Assembly: GCA_951799405.1 (NCBI GenBank)
Contig: OX637334.1
Coordinates: 7,688,001 to 7,752,000 of the forward strand
From: Agapetus fuscipes
Taxonomy: Eukaryota > Arthropoda > Insecta > Trichoptera > Glossosomatidae
Direction of reading: 5' to 3'
Length of the DNA: 64,000 bases
The notes under the pieces were generated by a model. The model ran no database searches, was not told the DNA's origin, and saw only the letters and a program-made list of their open reading frames with translations. Below, piece after piece: positions 44,730 to 55,119 of this stretch. The translations under genes were made by a program, and so were the position numbers. Within the stretch, counting starts at the first letter, position 1. Each line of letters begins with the position of its first letter.

Positions 44730-44995
44730 GCACTTTATTCAGCAGGCCAACACCGTGATTACATGCCTACGGCATTATTATTCATACTATTACTTGTGAC
44801 TGTGCTATATCTTTCTTTATTCCGTGAGACTGACGAGCATACATGGAAATTCGTCGCCGACAATACTGCCCGCGGGCCCATTGTCTCTTCCAGCACTCGA
44901 AACTCGAATCTTCTTCGCCACTTTTCACTTCCCGAAGTTGATACCGAAGATTGCCGAACTGAGCCTCAGCGGAAAGAAAAACTGTGACGTTTTTA
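44730..44995. other. GC-richer block with overlapping short frames, unidentified
   Basis: A + frame (44763-44987) starts with a hydrophobic run (LLFILLLVTVLYLSLF) and a minus frame spans the same bases. Neither is recognised. Base composition differs from the AT-rich flanks, suggesting an inserted element. Confidence 0.3.
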
Positions 44996-45957
44996 AAGAC
45001 AGAATTGTTATAATATCCATGTTTATATTTCAAAGCATGTTTATATTTCAATACAGAGTAAAACTTCAAAGATCTTATTGTTAGTTTTTACAATTTGATG
45101 TTTTATTTTTTTATGTATGTATTATTTTATGGTTGATTTTATCATGATTTTACATTTTGATTTTTAATTTTACGTATTGACTTTGATTTTTAAGGAAACC
45201 TATTTTTACTTAAATCATTTTTTACGACATGAATTAAAAATACACATTTAAGCCTAAACCCTTTTTCACCATTTCATTTTTAACTATAGATTTGACTTTT
45301 ATCAGATATTGTTAGAATAATAATTTCAAATGTACATATTTTACTTGTATACTATTTTTTTAATTTGAATTTTCAAGTTTAACCTTAATTATTCTTATTT
45401 TTATTTTAAAATTCATTTTCAATTTACAAATTTGACATTTATCCTGTTTTTACAATTTGAATTATCGTAAGTATTTTTGTCAATTTTATTTTCAAAATTA
45501 CCTATCTGAATAATTTAAATACGTAAATAAAACTAATCTCAAGTTTATCTTTTAATCTTTTCTACAATTTGATTTTCATTTCACCTATAGAAGAGCGTTC
45601 CGTATCAAATATTTATGTATGTTTCTTTTTTTGGAAACATAAAAAAAACGCGGAAGGAATTAGAAGTAAGAACAGAGGTCTCTAAACTGAACCTTTGCAA
45701 TAAAAAAAGGAGACATTAGGGTTCGAACAACCTTCATAAAAAGGGAAAACACCTGACCTGTTGGCCCAAAAAACAAGGTCAAGTGCTACCAACCTAAGTG
45801 TGAGGATGTACCCACAGTGTACATCTGAAACATTGTAGAATTACAGACTTTTTCATTTTCGGTCATTTGCTTCGTTGCCAGTGGCGGAACCTGAATAAAG
45901 GCAAATAGTTGTTGCCGTACTTAATTACTCACATTAACTTCCATTATTTATTTTGTT

Positions 45958-46215
45958 CACGGCTGGTCAATATCACACTTGTATGAGATAACAGTTCTAA
46001 GCAATCAATAGTGAAATATTTGATCTCTATTAAATTGTATAGAACCAAAACAATTCTACTACAACACTGTTTTATTTTCACTCAATTATTGATTAATAGA
46101 GATCAAATATGATTTTTTGCAGTATTCATACACAAACCCCACAAATTCTATTTTTGCGTTTTCCTTAGAAACTCGGTCGTGTGACGATACAATTTCATCG
46201 TCAATTCACGTGCTA
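45958..46215 (+). mobile_element. Rep-M diverged copy with expanded centre
   Basis: ACTTGTATGAGATAACAGTTC TAAGCAATCAATAG left and CTCGGTCGTGTGACGATAC right. The centre contains the inverted repeats described at 46016-46110. Confidence 0.55.
46016..46110. repeat. Perfect 18-bp inverted repeat, 59-bp spacer
   Basis: ATATTTGATCTCTATTAA at 46016-46033 is exactly reversed at 46093-46110. AATCAATAGTGAAA (about 46002) also mirrors the TTTTCACTCAATTATTGATT stretch (about 46075-46094), giving two overlapping pairings. Confidence 0.8.
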
Positions 46216-46273
46216 AGAGCATTACAAAAAAAAAAAGATTCTGGAGTAGATTTTAACTGATCTGAAATTATTT

Positions 46274-46653
46274 CTGTACCTTAGAGCATAAACAACGGAA
46301 GTCCACTTTTTGCGTTTTTAAGTTAATGATGCAGAAATTATTATACTTAGCTGTTCTATAAGTGGTAAAAATATTAGAGTCCTCGGACTCTTAGTTACTG
46401 AGATATCAAGTGTAATAAATATGGGATGCACATAAAAGTGCGAGCATAAACCACAAAAGTTCCACATACGTTGTTCACATTACTTCACATTAAATAAATA
46501 TCGCTAAAAGAAGATGAACAGTTTTTACAGATCAAAAATATCTCGTCTAGTTTAGAAGTTATGATGGTTTAATAAAGTGCACATTTTCACTAAAACTCGT
46601 CTCCTGCACATTTTACTAAATGTGACTACCGTTGTTTATGCTCTAAGGTACAG
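46274..46653. mobile_element. MITE with ~32-bp inverted ends
   Basis: The left end CTGTACCTTAGAGCATAAAC continues AACGG.AGT and is mirrored at 46622-46653 with two differences. 380 bp. ATTT occurs on both flanks (46270-46273 and 46654-46657), a weak target-duplication candidate. Confidence 0.85.
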
Positions 46654-47024
46654 ATTTTAAGCTTCAGAGGACCTTTAAACGCAAAGCATTGGTGTAATTA
46701 TACAGATTTTTACAATATTTTTTTAATATCTTGTCTTCCAGGAAATGCAACAACTCAATGCGGTTGTCTACCTATGCGTGAAATGCTGTGCACGTCCCTA
46801 CCTCGTTACAGAGGGTCGCAATCATTTACTGAGTTTATTTCAAATCTTGTACAATTGTTTCACCATTAGTTCTTGCTCGCAAATGCATTCAAAGTTCCCC
46901 TCACGACTCGCTGGACCATAGCGCTGACGTTTTAATATTCCTGTCATGATTGAAGCAAAGATTTAAAATATGCAGTTTCTAAAATCCAATATCTTACTAT
47001 TAAATTAATGTATATAACAATCTT

Positions 47025-47270
47025 TAAACTAAGTTCCAAATATATGTTAACATTTAAAATTCATATTAAATGCATGCCCACAAACAGACACGCATAAATT
47101 CGCACTTACTAATGCTGCATTTGTACTTACACTTCAAAAACCAAACCTCAAATGAACATTAGCCCTGTAACTTTGGCCGACGTACCCTGAATCAAAAGTG
47201 ACATTGGCAAAGTGAACCATTGTTAGAGCATGGGTTGTCAGCCTCATACCAACCTATAAGTCAAGGGATC
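47025..47270 (-). mobile_element. Rep-A copy
   Basis: Full length with CAGCCTCATACCAACCTATA and AGTCAAGGG at the right end. Confidence 0.8.
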
Positions 47271-47364
47271 AATTTCAATTAAGGATCTTTTAAATCAAAC
47301 AGTTTCTATATATATTAAAAAGAAATTGGTGAAAAGGAATAAAAAAGGAATACCCTTGATTTAT

Positions 47365-47592
47365 TACATTGCATGAAACTAACCACTGATACTGTAAAAT
47401 TGGTTGACATTGGTTTCAGGGAAAATTGTGGCTTACGAAAGGTGTACAGAATTTTTATGTTCGTTCGACATTTTTTTTTAAGTACACATGCAGTATGTGC
47501 AAGTGAGCAAACTAACACCTGTCTGCTTTGCTTGCGCGCGTGTATGTAGTATGAATCTTAAATGTAAGTACATCTTTGCGGCTAAGATTATA
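47365..47592 (+). mobile_element. Rep-A copy, diverged
   Basis: GCATGAAACTAACCACTGATA start, GGTTTCAGGGAAAATTGTGGC centre and CTTTGCGGCTAAGATTATAG end. It faces the copy at 47025. Confidence 0.7.
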
Positions 47593-47599
47593 GAGCAGA

Positions 47600-47945
47600 A
47601 CGAAGACTCTGTTAGTTCAGCTGGGTCAAGATTAGTTGTTCTCAAGTTTTCCACTCAAAGTACGAGTGCATTATAAAGCATTGGCGTTGCACTAAAAATG
47701 CATTGCAACTAAAACGCCCGCTCGAGGCGCTGCTTTCACTTCAATACATTTTTAGAAGAATGCTTGTCGTGTTTTTGATTTGCGGTGTGTGTGGTAATCG
47801 TGCGAGCTTCGGCTTTACATCTGAAGAGGAGCCGGGCAATAAATGTTCGGCTAGAGATGAGACTTAGCAGGCGCCGATATGTTACATATGTGCGTACTCC
47901 TATTAGACAATAATCCAGGGCGCTGCAACACGTGGAGGAGAAGCT
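47600..47945. other. GC-richer block, unidentified repeat
   Basis: Contains GCATTGGCGTTGCAC and AACGCCCGCTCGAGGCGCTGC with short inverted GGCGCTGC/GCGTTGC echoes. No frame of interest. Confidence 0.3.
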
Positions 47946-47974
47946 TAAATGTGCATATTTTAAGTTTAAGTTAT

Positions 47975-48220
47975 CTAATCTAATCTAATTTGCAAAGATA
48001 TGTAACATTGTGGATTTACATTAAATGCATTCTCACAATCAGACACGTTTAAGTTCGCGCTTGCACATGCCGCATGTGAACCTACAACATACAAACCCAA
48101 ATCTCAAATGAACATACAACCTGGAATTCGTGCTGACCTTCCCTGAAAAAAAGTGACATTGGCAAAGTGATCCATTTTCTACAGCATGGGTGGTCAGTCG
48201 ACCTGTCAGTCAAGGGAAAT
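47975..48220 (-). mobile_element. Rep-A copy
   Basis: TAATCTAATTTGCAAAGATAT to GTGGTCAGTCGACCTGTCAG, with the CATACCAAC part deleted. Confidence 0.75.
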
Positions 48221-48344
48221 AGACAATAAATTCCATATGAAGTTAGACCGGGTAAAAATTATCATAGTAAACACAACGAAATTAATCTGTACATGCATTG
48301 CACTCTTTACCGCGTTTATCCAAAGTGGTCACCTGTGACGAGTG

Positions 48345-48607
48345 GGACTTATTTATCCACCTTTATATTTTTACAGGTAAGGCCGGCGTTACCACCGGCC
48401 AACCACCTAGTTTTCCTAGCTCCTAAACGGGTCTGGTACTAATTTCTTGTGAATTCTGAGTAAACCTTGCCGGTATTTTATTTTGGGTTTTTGATATAAG
48501 CACCGAAACGGCAAATAATTATAATTACTGACCCCCTTATTGAGATTCGAACCCGAGCTTTCGGCGTGGAAAGCAAGCACTCTACTAACTGAACTCTCGA
48601 CCGGGCT
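48345..48607 (-). mobile_element. SINE1 copy
   Basis: CTGAGTAAACCTTGCCGGTAT, GAGATTCGAACCCGAGC and GAACTCTCGACCGGGC. Diverged in the 3' part. Confidence 0.78.
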
Positions 48608-48707
48608 ATACCTACATACTTATTCTCATCCATAAAAAAAAACTAAAAACTTACTCAGATTGTTTCCCGCGTAATCTATAAAAACAAATTCACCAACGCA
48701 TGCAGAC

Positions 48708-49287
48708 CAGGGATGTTATGGATATCTGTATCCGTAACTGAAACTATCGGATATCCGAAATAAATAAAAAACCGTGTTCGTAACCGAAACCGATAAAAAA
48801 AGTTTCGGATGATATTGAATAACGCTCTATCAATTACGAATGTATTATTGTTTTCTGTTTTGTTTTTTGTATTTCTAAGAGAATTGCTATAACAATCACT
48901 CATAAGACTGCTTGTACAACCAAATGATGCAAGTTTTTTTCTTACTTGTAGGTTCATATATCACTTTTATAATGGACGGGCAAACGTAATACTTGTATGG
49001 GACTATAAATCCTTAGCAGCCAATAACAAAATAATTTAGTTGTTGTTTGCTGCAGTAGGTCAAAAATTTAATATTTGTTTGCCTTTTCCTAAGCAACTCA
49101 GCCGCATGGCGTTAAATATTGTCTATGCCAATTTGCGCGCGGGTCCATGTCTTAAAAACCTAATATCTTTAACCGAAACCAACGTATGTCTGAATGAATC
49201 CCATATCTGTATCGGAAACCGAAATAATACTATTCCAATATCCGTATTCGTATCTATATCAGATACTTTTTATTCATTACATCCCTG
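48708..49287. mobile_element. hAT non-autonomous transposon with perfect 8-bp target duplication
   Basis: The termini are CAGGGATGT and ACATCCCTG. The flanks are ATGCAGAC at 48700-48707 and ATGCAGAC at 49288-49295, an exact 8-bp target-site duplication. Terminal thirds are rich in GGATAT/ACCGAAA motifs in inverted orientation. A Rep-M sequence (48962-49152) occupies the centre. There is no transposase frame, so it was mobilised in trans. Confidence 0.92.
48962..49152 (+). mobile_element. Rep-M nested in the hAT element
   Basis: GGGCAAACGTAATACTTGTA, TCCTTAGCAGCCAATAAC, CCTTTTCCTAAGCAACTC and AATATTGTCTATGCCAATTT in order. Confidence 0.7.
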
Positions 49288-49535
49288 ATGCAGACGCAAC
49301 GCTTTGCCACAAACACATGTACGGCGCGTCACGACATGACCTTACTCATTTCATAATAATCTTGCTCTTCTCTACCTGAATTATCAAGAACTAAAGGTGA
49401 TACAAGGCGGTGCAATTTTCGCTTTCACTTAAAAATACTTTTTTAGCGAATAACCCTAAATTTGTCAGAACGAATATTGAAATAAATAATTTCTTAATGC
49501 ACGCAAAAAGAATTGTCTGACATAACATAGCTGAT

Positions 49536-49800
49536 CACCGGTCCGTAGTCTGGAGGTTAACACTTATAACTCGTAAATGGAAGGCTGTGGGTTCAAATCC
49601 CAGCGAAGCACAAAAATATACCATTTATATTTTCAAAAATGCTCTTCGCTGGGTGAAAAATTCATATACCTTTACCAAAGATTGGTCACTAGAAATCCAT
49701 CCAGACTTACAGCAACTGTGTTTTGCTTGAGAATCGGCGCTTTCTACAGCGACGACCAAGCTTGCAGAGGGCTCTTGACGTGTGATACACACATCATCCT
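49536..49800 (+). mobile_element. SINE2 copy
   Basis: ACCGGTCCGTAGTCTGGAGG head with B box GGTTCAAATCCC. The tail ends in GGCTCTTGACGTGTGATAC. Confidence 0.82.
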
Positions 49801-49918
49801 TATACGAGTAGTTTTATTATTACATATTGCACCTCCGCATGACTAGGCTTGAATAAAATGCTATTATTATAATTATGAATGTAAGCTTTACAGATGTCAT
49901 TTTGAATAAGTAAAGTAT

Positions 49919-49957
49919 GGACCAGTCAGTAGTCTAGTGGCTAACGCTGCGTTAACC
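49919..49957 (+). mobile_element. SINE2 head fragment
   Basis: GACCAGTCAGTAGTCTAGTGG then a break at the 49959 inverted repeat. Confidence 0.5.
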
Positions 49958-49958
49958 G

Positions 49959-50017
49959 TACCGCCGAGATATGATTAATCCATAGTTAATACATGGTTAA
50001 TCCATGTCTTGGCGGTA
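49959..50017. repeat. Imperfect ~21-bp palindrome (TACCGCC...GGCGGTA)
   Basis: TACCGCCGAGATATGATTAA mirrors TTAATCCATGTCTTGGCGGTA with three differences and a short loop containing TAGTTAATACATGG. It interrupts the SINE2 head at 49919. Confidence 0.7.
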
Positions 50018-50019
50018 TT

Positions 50020-50270
50020 TTTGCGGTAGTCAAAGGAACGATTTGAGAGCATCATTGGCTAATCTGTCTCCACACTTCCCAATCCGCCTCACCTCGCGGC
50101 TCACTTGTCCCGCCCATACGAGCGGAAGTGGAAGTGGCCGAGTGTAAATGGGACATAATGATGGATAAAGAACTACATATTTGTTTACGCCATTGTATGA
50201 ATGGTTTGCAATGGAATGAAGCAAATTGTTGTGCGTTTGCAGACATTGAATGGAAAGTGGTCATTTAAAA
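50020..50270. other. GC-richer block, unidentified
   Basis: Follows the 49959 palindrome. Overlapping minus-strand frames of 64 and 70 codons exist, but no family was recognised. Possibly the remains of a DNA transposon. Confidence 0.3.
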
Positions 50271-50864
50271 TTGCCCGTAATCATAAACTCATAATATGTA
50301 ACACAATTTCACTTAATTCATCAGATTGGCGATAAAACATTGTGGACAGGAATAAAACAACATCGGATATTCTTTTCCAGGATTGCCTCTCTACTTTGAT
50401 AATTTTATTGACCTACCATAGAAAAAACTTCAAAATTATTAAACGCAAATAGATCTGTTTCAACCACAGGTCACGGAACATAAAAACCTACTTCAATATA
50501 GAGCTTCTTTAGTTAGAAAGGGAACCAAGATGATCCAAGACTTAACTGTCGGCAGGCAAGAGTGAAAGATGCTACAAAAATTATGTCACCTCTGCGTGAA
50601 AATTGTGTGCACGTGTTTTCATTGTTTTGGACAGTCAAATTTTTAGTCTTAAAAGAAGAAAGGAATTATTAAAGAATATCATGGCATGTGTTATATTTAA
50701 GTGTTGAAAACAAGATGGAGAAAGGTCAAGAAAAAGTAGTATTTCATATATTTGATAGGTCTGCGTATTTACCCCCACCGTCTCTCTTCACTCTTCATCG
50801 ACAAATTAAAAGATCTAACGACTCCTGACGTATATTTCGTCTACTTCTGTCTTAATCCTTATGT

Positions 50865-50970
50865 AAACTTGCAGAAATGTTCATCAATCTATTTTGCCAT
50901 TCCTCCCTATCTATGGCGATTCTTTTGAACTCCTCGTAGGAGGAAGGATGTAAATCCTGCAGGAGCTCTC
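50865..50970 (-). mobile_element. Non-LTR tail fragment (GATAGGGAGGAATGG type)
   Basis: The minus strand carries GCCATAGATAGGGAGGAATGG and GATGAACATTTCTGC, related to 22425-22475. About 100 bp with no longer frame. Confidence 0.4.
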
Positions 50971-51350
50971 AGCGTGGACTATGAACTGTCCAATTATTAT
51001 TTTTGTCCAGGCATTACAATGATTCACATATTTACAATAATAACTAGACATTTTTAATTGTAGAAACGCACTGTTATTCTCATTGAGTTATATTATAGTG
51101 GAGTCGCAATTATTTTGACGCAAGCAGACACTATATCTGTTTTAATCTACCCCTACACAAATCTTCGTTACTTAGAAAGAGAACAATGATACTCTGAGTT
51201 TCGACACTCTGTTGACGGGCAAAAGGTAAAGTATTTTTTTTTGCATTTTTGGTATTAGTGACTGTCTACGTGGAAATCCTGCGCACCTGTTACAATTATT
51301 ATGGTCTACGAATTTGTGAATTTTAAATGAAATTTTTTATTACTTTAAGG

Positions 51351-51515
51351 CAGCGGTTTCTAAACTGGAAGGCGCGGGTTTTGGCCAGGGGAGGCGCCAA
51401 AAACGCGTCTTTATTAGTATTAGTATACATATAAAACAATAAAACGTAGGGAGGGAGGCGCGAAACATTTTTTTTCTTTAGGGAGGCATGGTAACATAAA
51501 GTTTGGAAGCCGTTG
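51351..51515. mobile_element. Short hAT-like element
   Basis: The left end CAGCGGTTTCTAAACT and the right end GTTTGGAAGCCGTTG are imperfect terminal inverted repeats of hAT type. Flanks CTTTAAGG and CTTTAAAA agree at six of eight positions. The interior contains GGGAGGAGGCGCG-like G-rich motifs. 165 bp. Confidence 0.82.
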
Positions 51516-52119
51516 CTTTAAAAGACTCTGTTTACAAAAGAAATTCCGTTGTTTTTTCATATATGTTTCTTATACTTCATGGCTTTAGTAAAAGAGTGAC
51601 ATTAATGAAAAAAATCTCGCGTATTTATCGATTTTTTATCTAAATTTTAAAGGTAATTTTTTATATAACTTAAAAAATGAAGCCACAAAAAATATATAGG
51701 GCATATGTAATTATTGGGCGTGGAAACACAATATGAAGAAAACGAAAAGACATAGGATTTCACATGATTATTGCATAAGCACCAATTCTGTGCTGTTTGA
51801 CAGCTCTGTGGTGACAGGTCCGGTTGACAGGTGTGCTCAGAATGTATAAATGCTGTTAGATAGTTTCTTTTCCACCAATATTATAACTCACTGGTTATTT
51901 TCATTGATAATCATGACAAATGAAAATGCACCCACATTCATAGCACTCTTTACCGTCATTGATGGAAGAGAGATTAAAAAAACATATGAACGACTTCCTG
52001 GCAAACGTTTTTAACGACTCTATCATATTTACTGTAACTGTAACTTTGTCGTCATTACACAAGTACAAAACATTTCTATAAAGGTTTTCCTATCTATCTT
52101 TTATATAAAATCTGAGTTA

Positions 52120-52340
52120 AAAAGATTAATTGATATTTAAGACTCATGCCTACAAGCAGGCACATGTAAGTTTGTGCTTACCCATGTTGCATGTGTACCT
52201 ATATACAAAATGAACGAAACCTCACATGAACTTTGAAACTCCTGTCGCCTTTCCCTTAAACCGAGGTGGTATTGGCAAAAAGTGAACCATGTTTTTACAC
52301 CTTGGGGGTCAGCCTCATACCAGCCAAGAAAGTTTTAAGG
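52120..52340 (-). mobile_element. Rep-A copy
   Basis: TTTAAGACTCATGCCTACAA, TGTGCTTACCCATGTTGCATG and GGGTCAGCCTCATACCAGCC in order. Confidence 0.75.
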
Positions 52341-52436
52341 ATCTTCAATAGTGAGTGATTTACTTGTTCTATTTTTTTCGATTCCTTGAAGAAAAATATA
52401 CAGACACTGGCGCAGTGTTTTGTGTAGACTTAAACC

Positions 52437-52876
52437 CAGTCAAGCAGATCTTGTACACCAGCTTACATTTCCATTAACCTCTACATTCGGTTTCCCAGAA
52501 AGGATTAAATTTAAGCTGGGCCTCACGGTACACAAAGCGCTGCATGGAGTGGCGCCAGAGTACTTGCAGGAGCTGATAGTACCGAGGAGTCTGAGCGAAA
52601 GGGGGCTCACTCTGCGATCTGCCGACAGTGCTCTTACATCTGTCAGCACTCAAGACAGAAAAAGAAGTACAGTGTTTGGAGACCGCGCTTTCGCCGTTGC
52701 GGGACCGTCCACCTGGAACCAGCTGCCTCCTGAAGTGCGCGCCAAGGAAGGGATAGAGAGTTTCAAGAAGGGAATGAAGACCCATTTCTTCACCGCCGCG
52801 TCAAGCCTGAAAGCGCCCTTGCAGTGACAGTAGTCACGAAACGGCGCTATAAAAATCATCATCATCATCATCATCC
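52437..52876 (+). pseudogene. CR1/L2-like reverse transcriptase C-terminus, 3' UTR and (ATC)n tail
   Basis: The open frame ends at 52827 and shows KLGLTVHKALHGVAPEYL, then SERGLTLRSADS, then FGDRAFAVAGPSTWNQLPPE and a closing FKKGMKTHFFTAA. This is the standard C-terminal extension of CR1/L2-group non-LTR polymerases. It is intact over about 125 codons but lacks the catalytic domain, so it is a 5'-truncated and probably young insertion. The 3' UTR is only about 50 nt and contains a hairpin (52812-52848); the element ends in an ATC repeat at 52856-52876. A minus-strand Rep-A lies immediately upstream (52120-52340). GC content is well above the neighbourhood, consistent with a recent insertion. 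Confidence 0.82.
52812..52848 (+). other. Two-tier stem-loop in CR1-like 3' UTR
   Basis: AGCGCC (52812-52817) pairs with GGCGCT (52843-52848). GTGAC (52824-52828) pairs with GTCAC (52833-52837) over an AGTA loop. The left stem starts within the last codons of the frame, overlapping the stop region. Confidence 0.75.
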
Positions 52877-53127
52877 CAACTTAACCCATTTGGTTTCACA
52901 AACAGAGGTGAATAAGTCCCGACATGCTACTCTGACCGCCCTCTACAAATATTTTCCGATTATTTTTGGACCATCGCTAATTTTAATCTACACTTTGATT
53001 ATTTTCAATATTGGAATACGTAATGCATTTAAAATTTTAACGATCTTTGAATCATATTGGCTTGCTCTAATTCCGAGCAGAACAGAATTTTCATCAACAT
53101 CATCTTGATTACTTCCCCTCACCCTGA

Positions 53128-53172
53128 TAAAGCACATAGTAGACATTAGCGAAACGTCCGGAAGCTCCAGCT
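53128..53172 (+). ncRNA. Degenerate hammerhead-like motif
   Basis: CCTGATAAAGC ... TTAGCGAAACGTCCGG has the CUGANGA/GAAAC/GUC order but with CTGATAA in the core and a weak stem II. Probably a dead relic. Confidence 0.3.
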
Positions 53173-53261
53173 CCCACATACCACGGCAACAGATCCCGGA
53201 AAGCAACACTCCAGCATCATCAGCCGATGATAACAATAGTTGATAATTTAATGTAAAAGGT

Positions 53262-53312
53262 TATTACTCTTGATACAATGAAAGAAGTATGGATCTATAC
53301 GGCTTAAACTGG
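53262..53312 (+). pseudogene. Small RTE-like tail fragment
   Basis: Reads KVITLDTMKEVW, matching the MKKVMTLDEMKEVC block of the 20638 element. About 50 bp and flanked by unrelated sequence. Confidence 0.4.
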
Positions 53313-53864
53313 AAGTGGTGAAAAAAAACTACTAACCTCTCATTCTTGTAACTTTTGATAGTTCAATATGATGTTAACTGAATCGCTAAAATTCAAGAAG
53401 TATTTTGTAGAAGAAAAACACTATTATTAATATTATTATAATCCAAACCTCAAATGAACAGAAACCTTCTAACATACTTATATTATTTTAACCAAAGTTT
53501 TTCTTCAAGGAAAAGGTATTTGATAAAAAAAAAGTACAAAAGGAACTTTGTTTTTTTTTTGTTGGTTCTGTAATAAAACTTTTAATTACGATCCTTTAGA
53601 CGAAAAAAAAAAAACTTCCGCCGCGATTCTTAAAAGTTTTTTTTTGTACATTAAATGTGGGAATATTAAAAAATGGCTCGGGAAATCATAATGGCTTTTA
53701 TGAACAGATAAGCGAAAACATGGATTTTATTATAAAAATCACCTTTTTCACTCAACTTTGAGAAACTTTTATAATTTCAATGCTGTTAAAAAAGTTAAAC
53801 GTTAATCGAAAATTCAGCAATTCAAGTCTTCAACATCATCATCACGACCTGGTTTAGCCGCTCC

Positions 53865-54060
53865 GTCAGACACGCACTAATTTTGGGAACGGCGCTTTCC
53901 GAGTTGCGACCCAACGGAGTGCATCTACCACCGAATGCAACGAAGGCAAAAACATTCTTTAAAGTTGTTCCAAAATCGCATCTTTACAAAATATTTTATG
54001 CTTGATTAAGGAGGACCTTTGAGGTGTAGGACACAGACAAAAACGGCGCGCTCTGATTAT
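53865..54060 (+). pseudogene. Degenerate CR1-like tail
   Basis: Reads FGNGAFRVAT, equivalent to the FGDRAFAVAG block at 52437, then loses frame. The following UTR contains GAGGTGTAGGACACAGAC and ACGGCGCGCTC, resembling the tail of SINE2. A GTGT/ACAC mini-stem is still visible near 54018-54028. Confidence 0.5.
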
Positions 54061-54269
54061 GCGTTTTTTGTTTTAAAAATGTTAATAATAAGAATATTTC
54101 AGGGCTAGTTTCCGGGATACGATGCCGTAGGTGTATTGACCGCACGCTGAAATAGTTCATCGTTGATATGGACGAAACGTACTGATGCTCCATCTCCAAT
54201 GGATCCGGCAAAAGATCCTAAAACGTAACCCTCTAGTCTAAGCCAGCCAAGAAAACTTAAAGCTATGGC

Positions 54270-54498
54270 ATATCTGAGTTGCAAACTTATATTTACATCT
54301 AAAATTCGTGTTTGATGGACGTACACAAGCAAACACGTGTAAGATCACGTTTACATATGCTGCAGACAACCTAAGCCTCAAAGAAATTCTTCCCGCCTTT
54401 CTCTGAAACTAGAGTAGTATAGGCAAAAGCTTACCATTTTTTTTTCAGTAGGTCATGCAAGGTCAGCCTCATATCAAGCTATTAGTCAAGGAACAAAA
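54270..54498 (-). mobile_element. Rep-A copy, diverged
   Basis: TCTGAGTTGCAAACTTATAT, ACACGTGTAAGATCACG and CATATCAAGCTATTAGTCAAG in order. Confidence 0.7.
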
Positions 54499-54961
54499 TG
54501 TGGTAAAATGAATTCTTATGCCTATCCTTGAACAGGGGTGGCAGTAGCTAAAGTGCATCGTGTCTCTACCATAAAAATGATATGAAAATTACAATCGTAG
54601 TGATGGAACGTTTGTTTTGCAATAGAAATCATGACGTCACAAAGCAAAAAAATATTTCGAAAAAATGATCCTAGAAAAATTTCACTTTCGAAATGAGTAA
54701 AATATTTTTGATTTTTAAATACGTATGTAGAATTTTTAATGACTTCAACAAGGTCCTTATATTATTGTCTTGCGATATTTGGTACTGATATTATTGTTTA
54801 AAAAAAAATGGGGTCAGCCAAAAATTTTAAATAAATTAATTTTGGGTTCTTAGAAATACATACATGGAGCTGCTAAAATAAGTTGTGCTACCAAAATTAC
54901 ATTGAAATTAATTTCATATACTTAATCAATATGTGTAAGGAGTGATGATTAAAGGACAAGG

Positions 54962-55119
54962 ACCCCAAGTATAAGACATTGCGTAAATTCACTACAATCG
55001 CGTAAATAGAAAATGTATCAAATATTCGACGGCACGCCAAGTGAGTGATTTAGTTTTCATACATTTTTTTTAGATCTACGCGATTGAGAGGAGTTTACGT
55101 AATGTTTTATACTCGGGGT
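54962..55119. mobile_element. ACCCCGAGTAT-type MITE
   Basis: ACCCCAAGTATAAGACATTG and ATCGCGTAAAT on the left mirror GAGTTTACGTAATGTTTTAT and ACTCGGGGT on the right. 158 bp, the best preserved member. Confidence 0.82.

Noticed and set aside
45700..45760. tRNA-like element with GGTTCGAAC
   Set aside because: There is a B-box word but no A box upstream and no second copy.
52474..52785. Minus-strand frames over the CR1-like tail
   Set aside because: Antisense shadows of the intact + frame ending at 52827.
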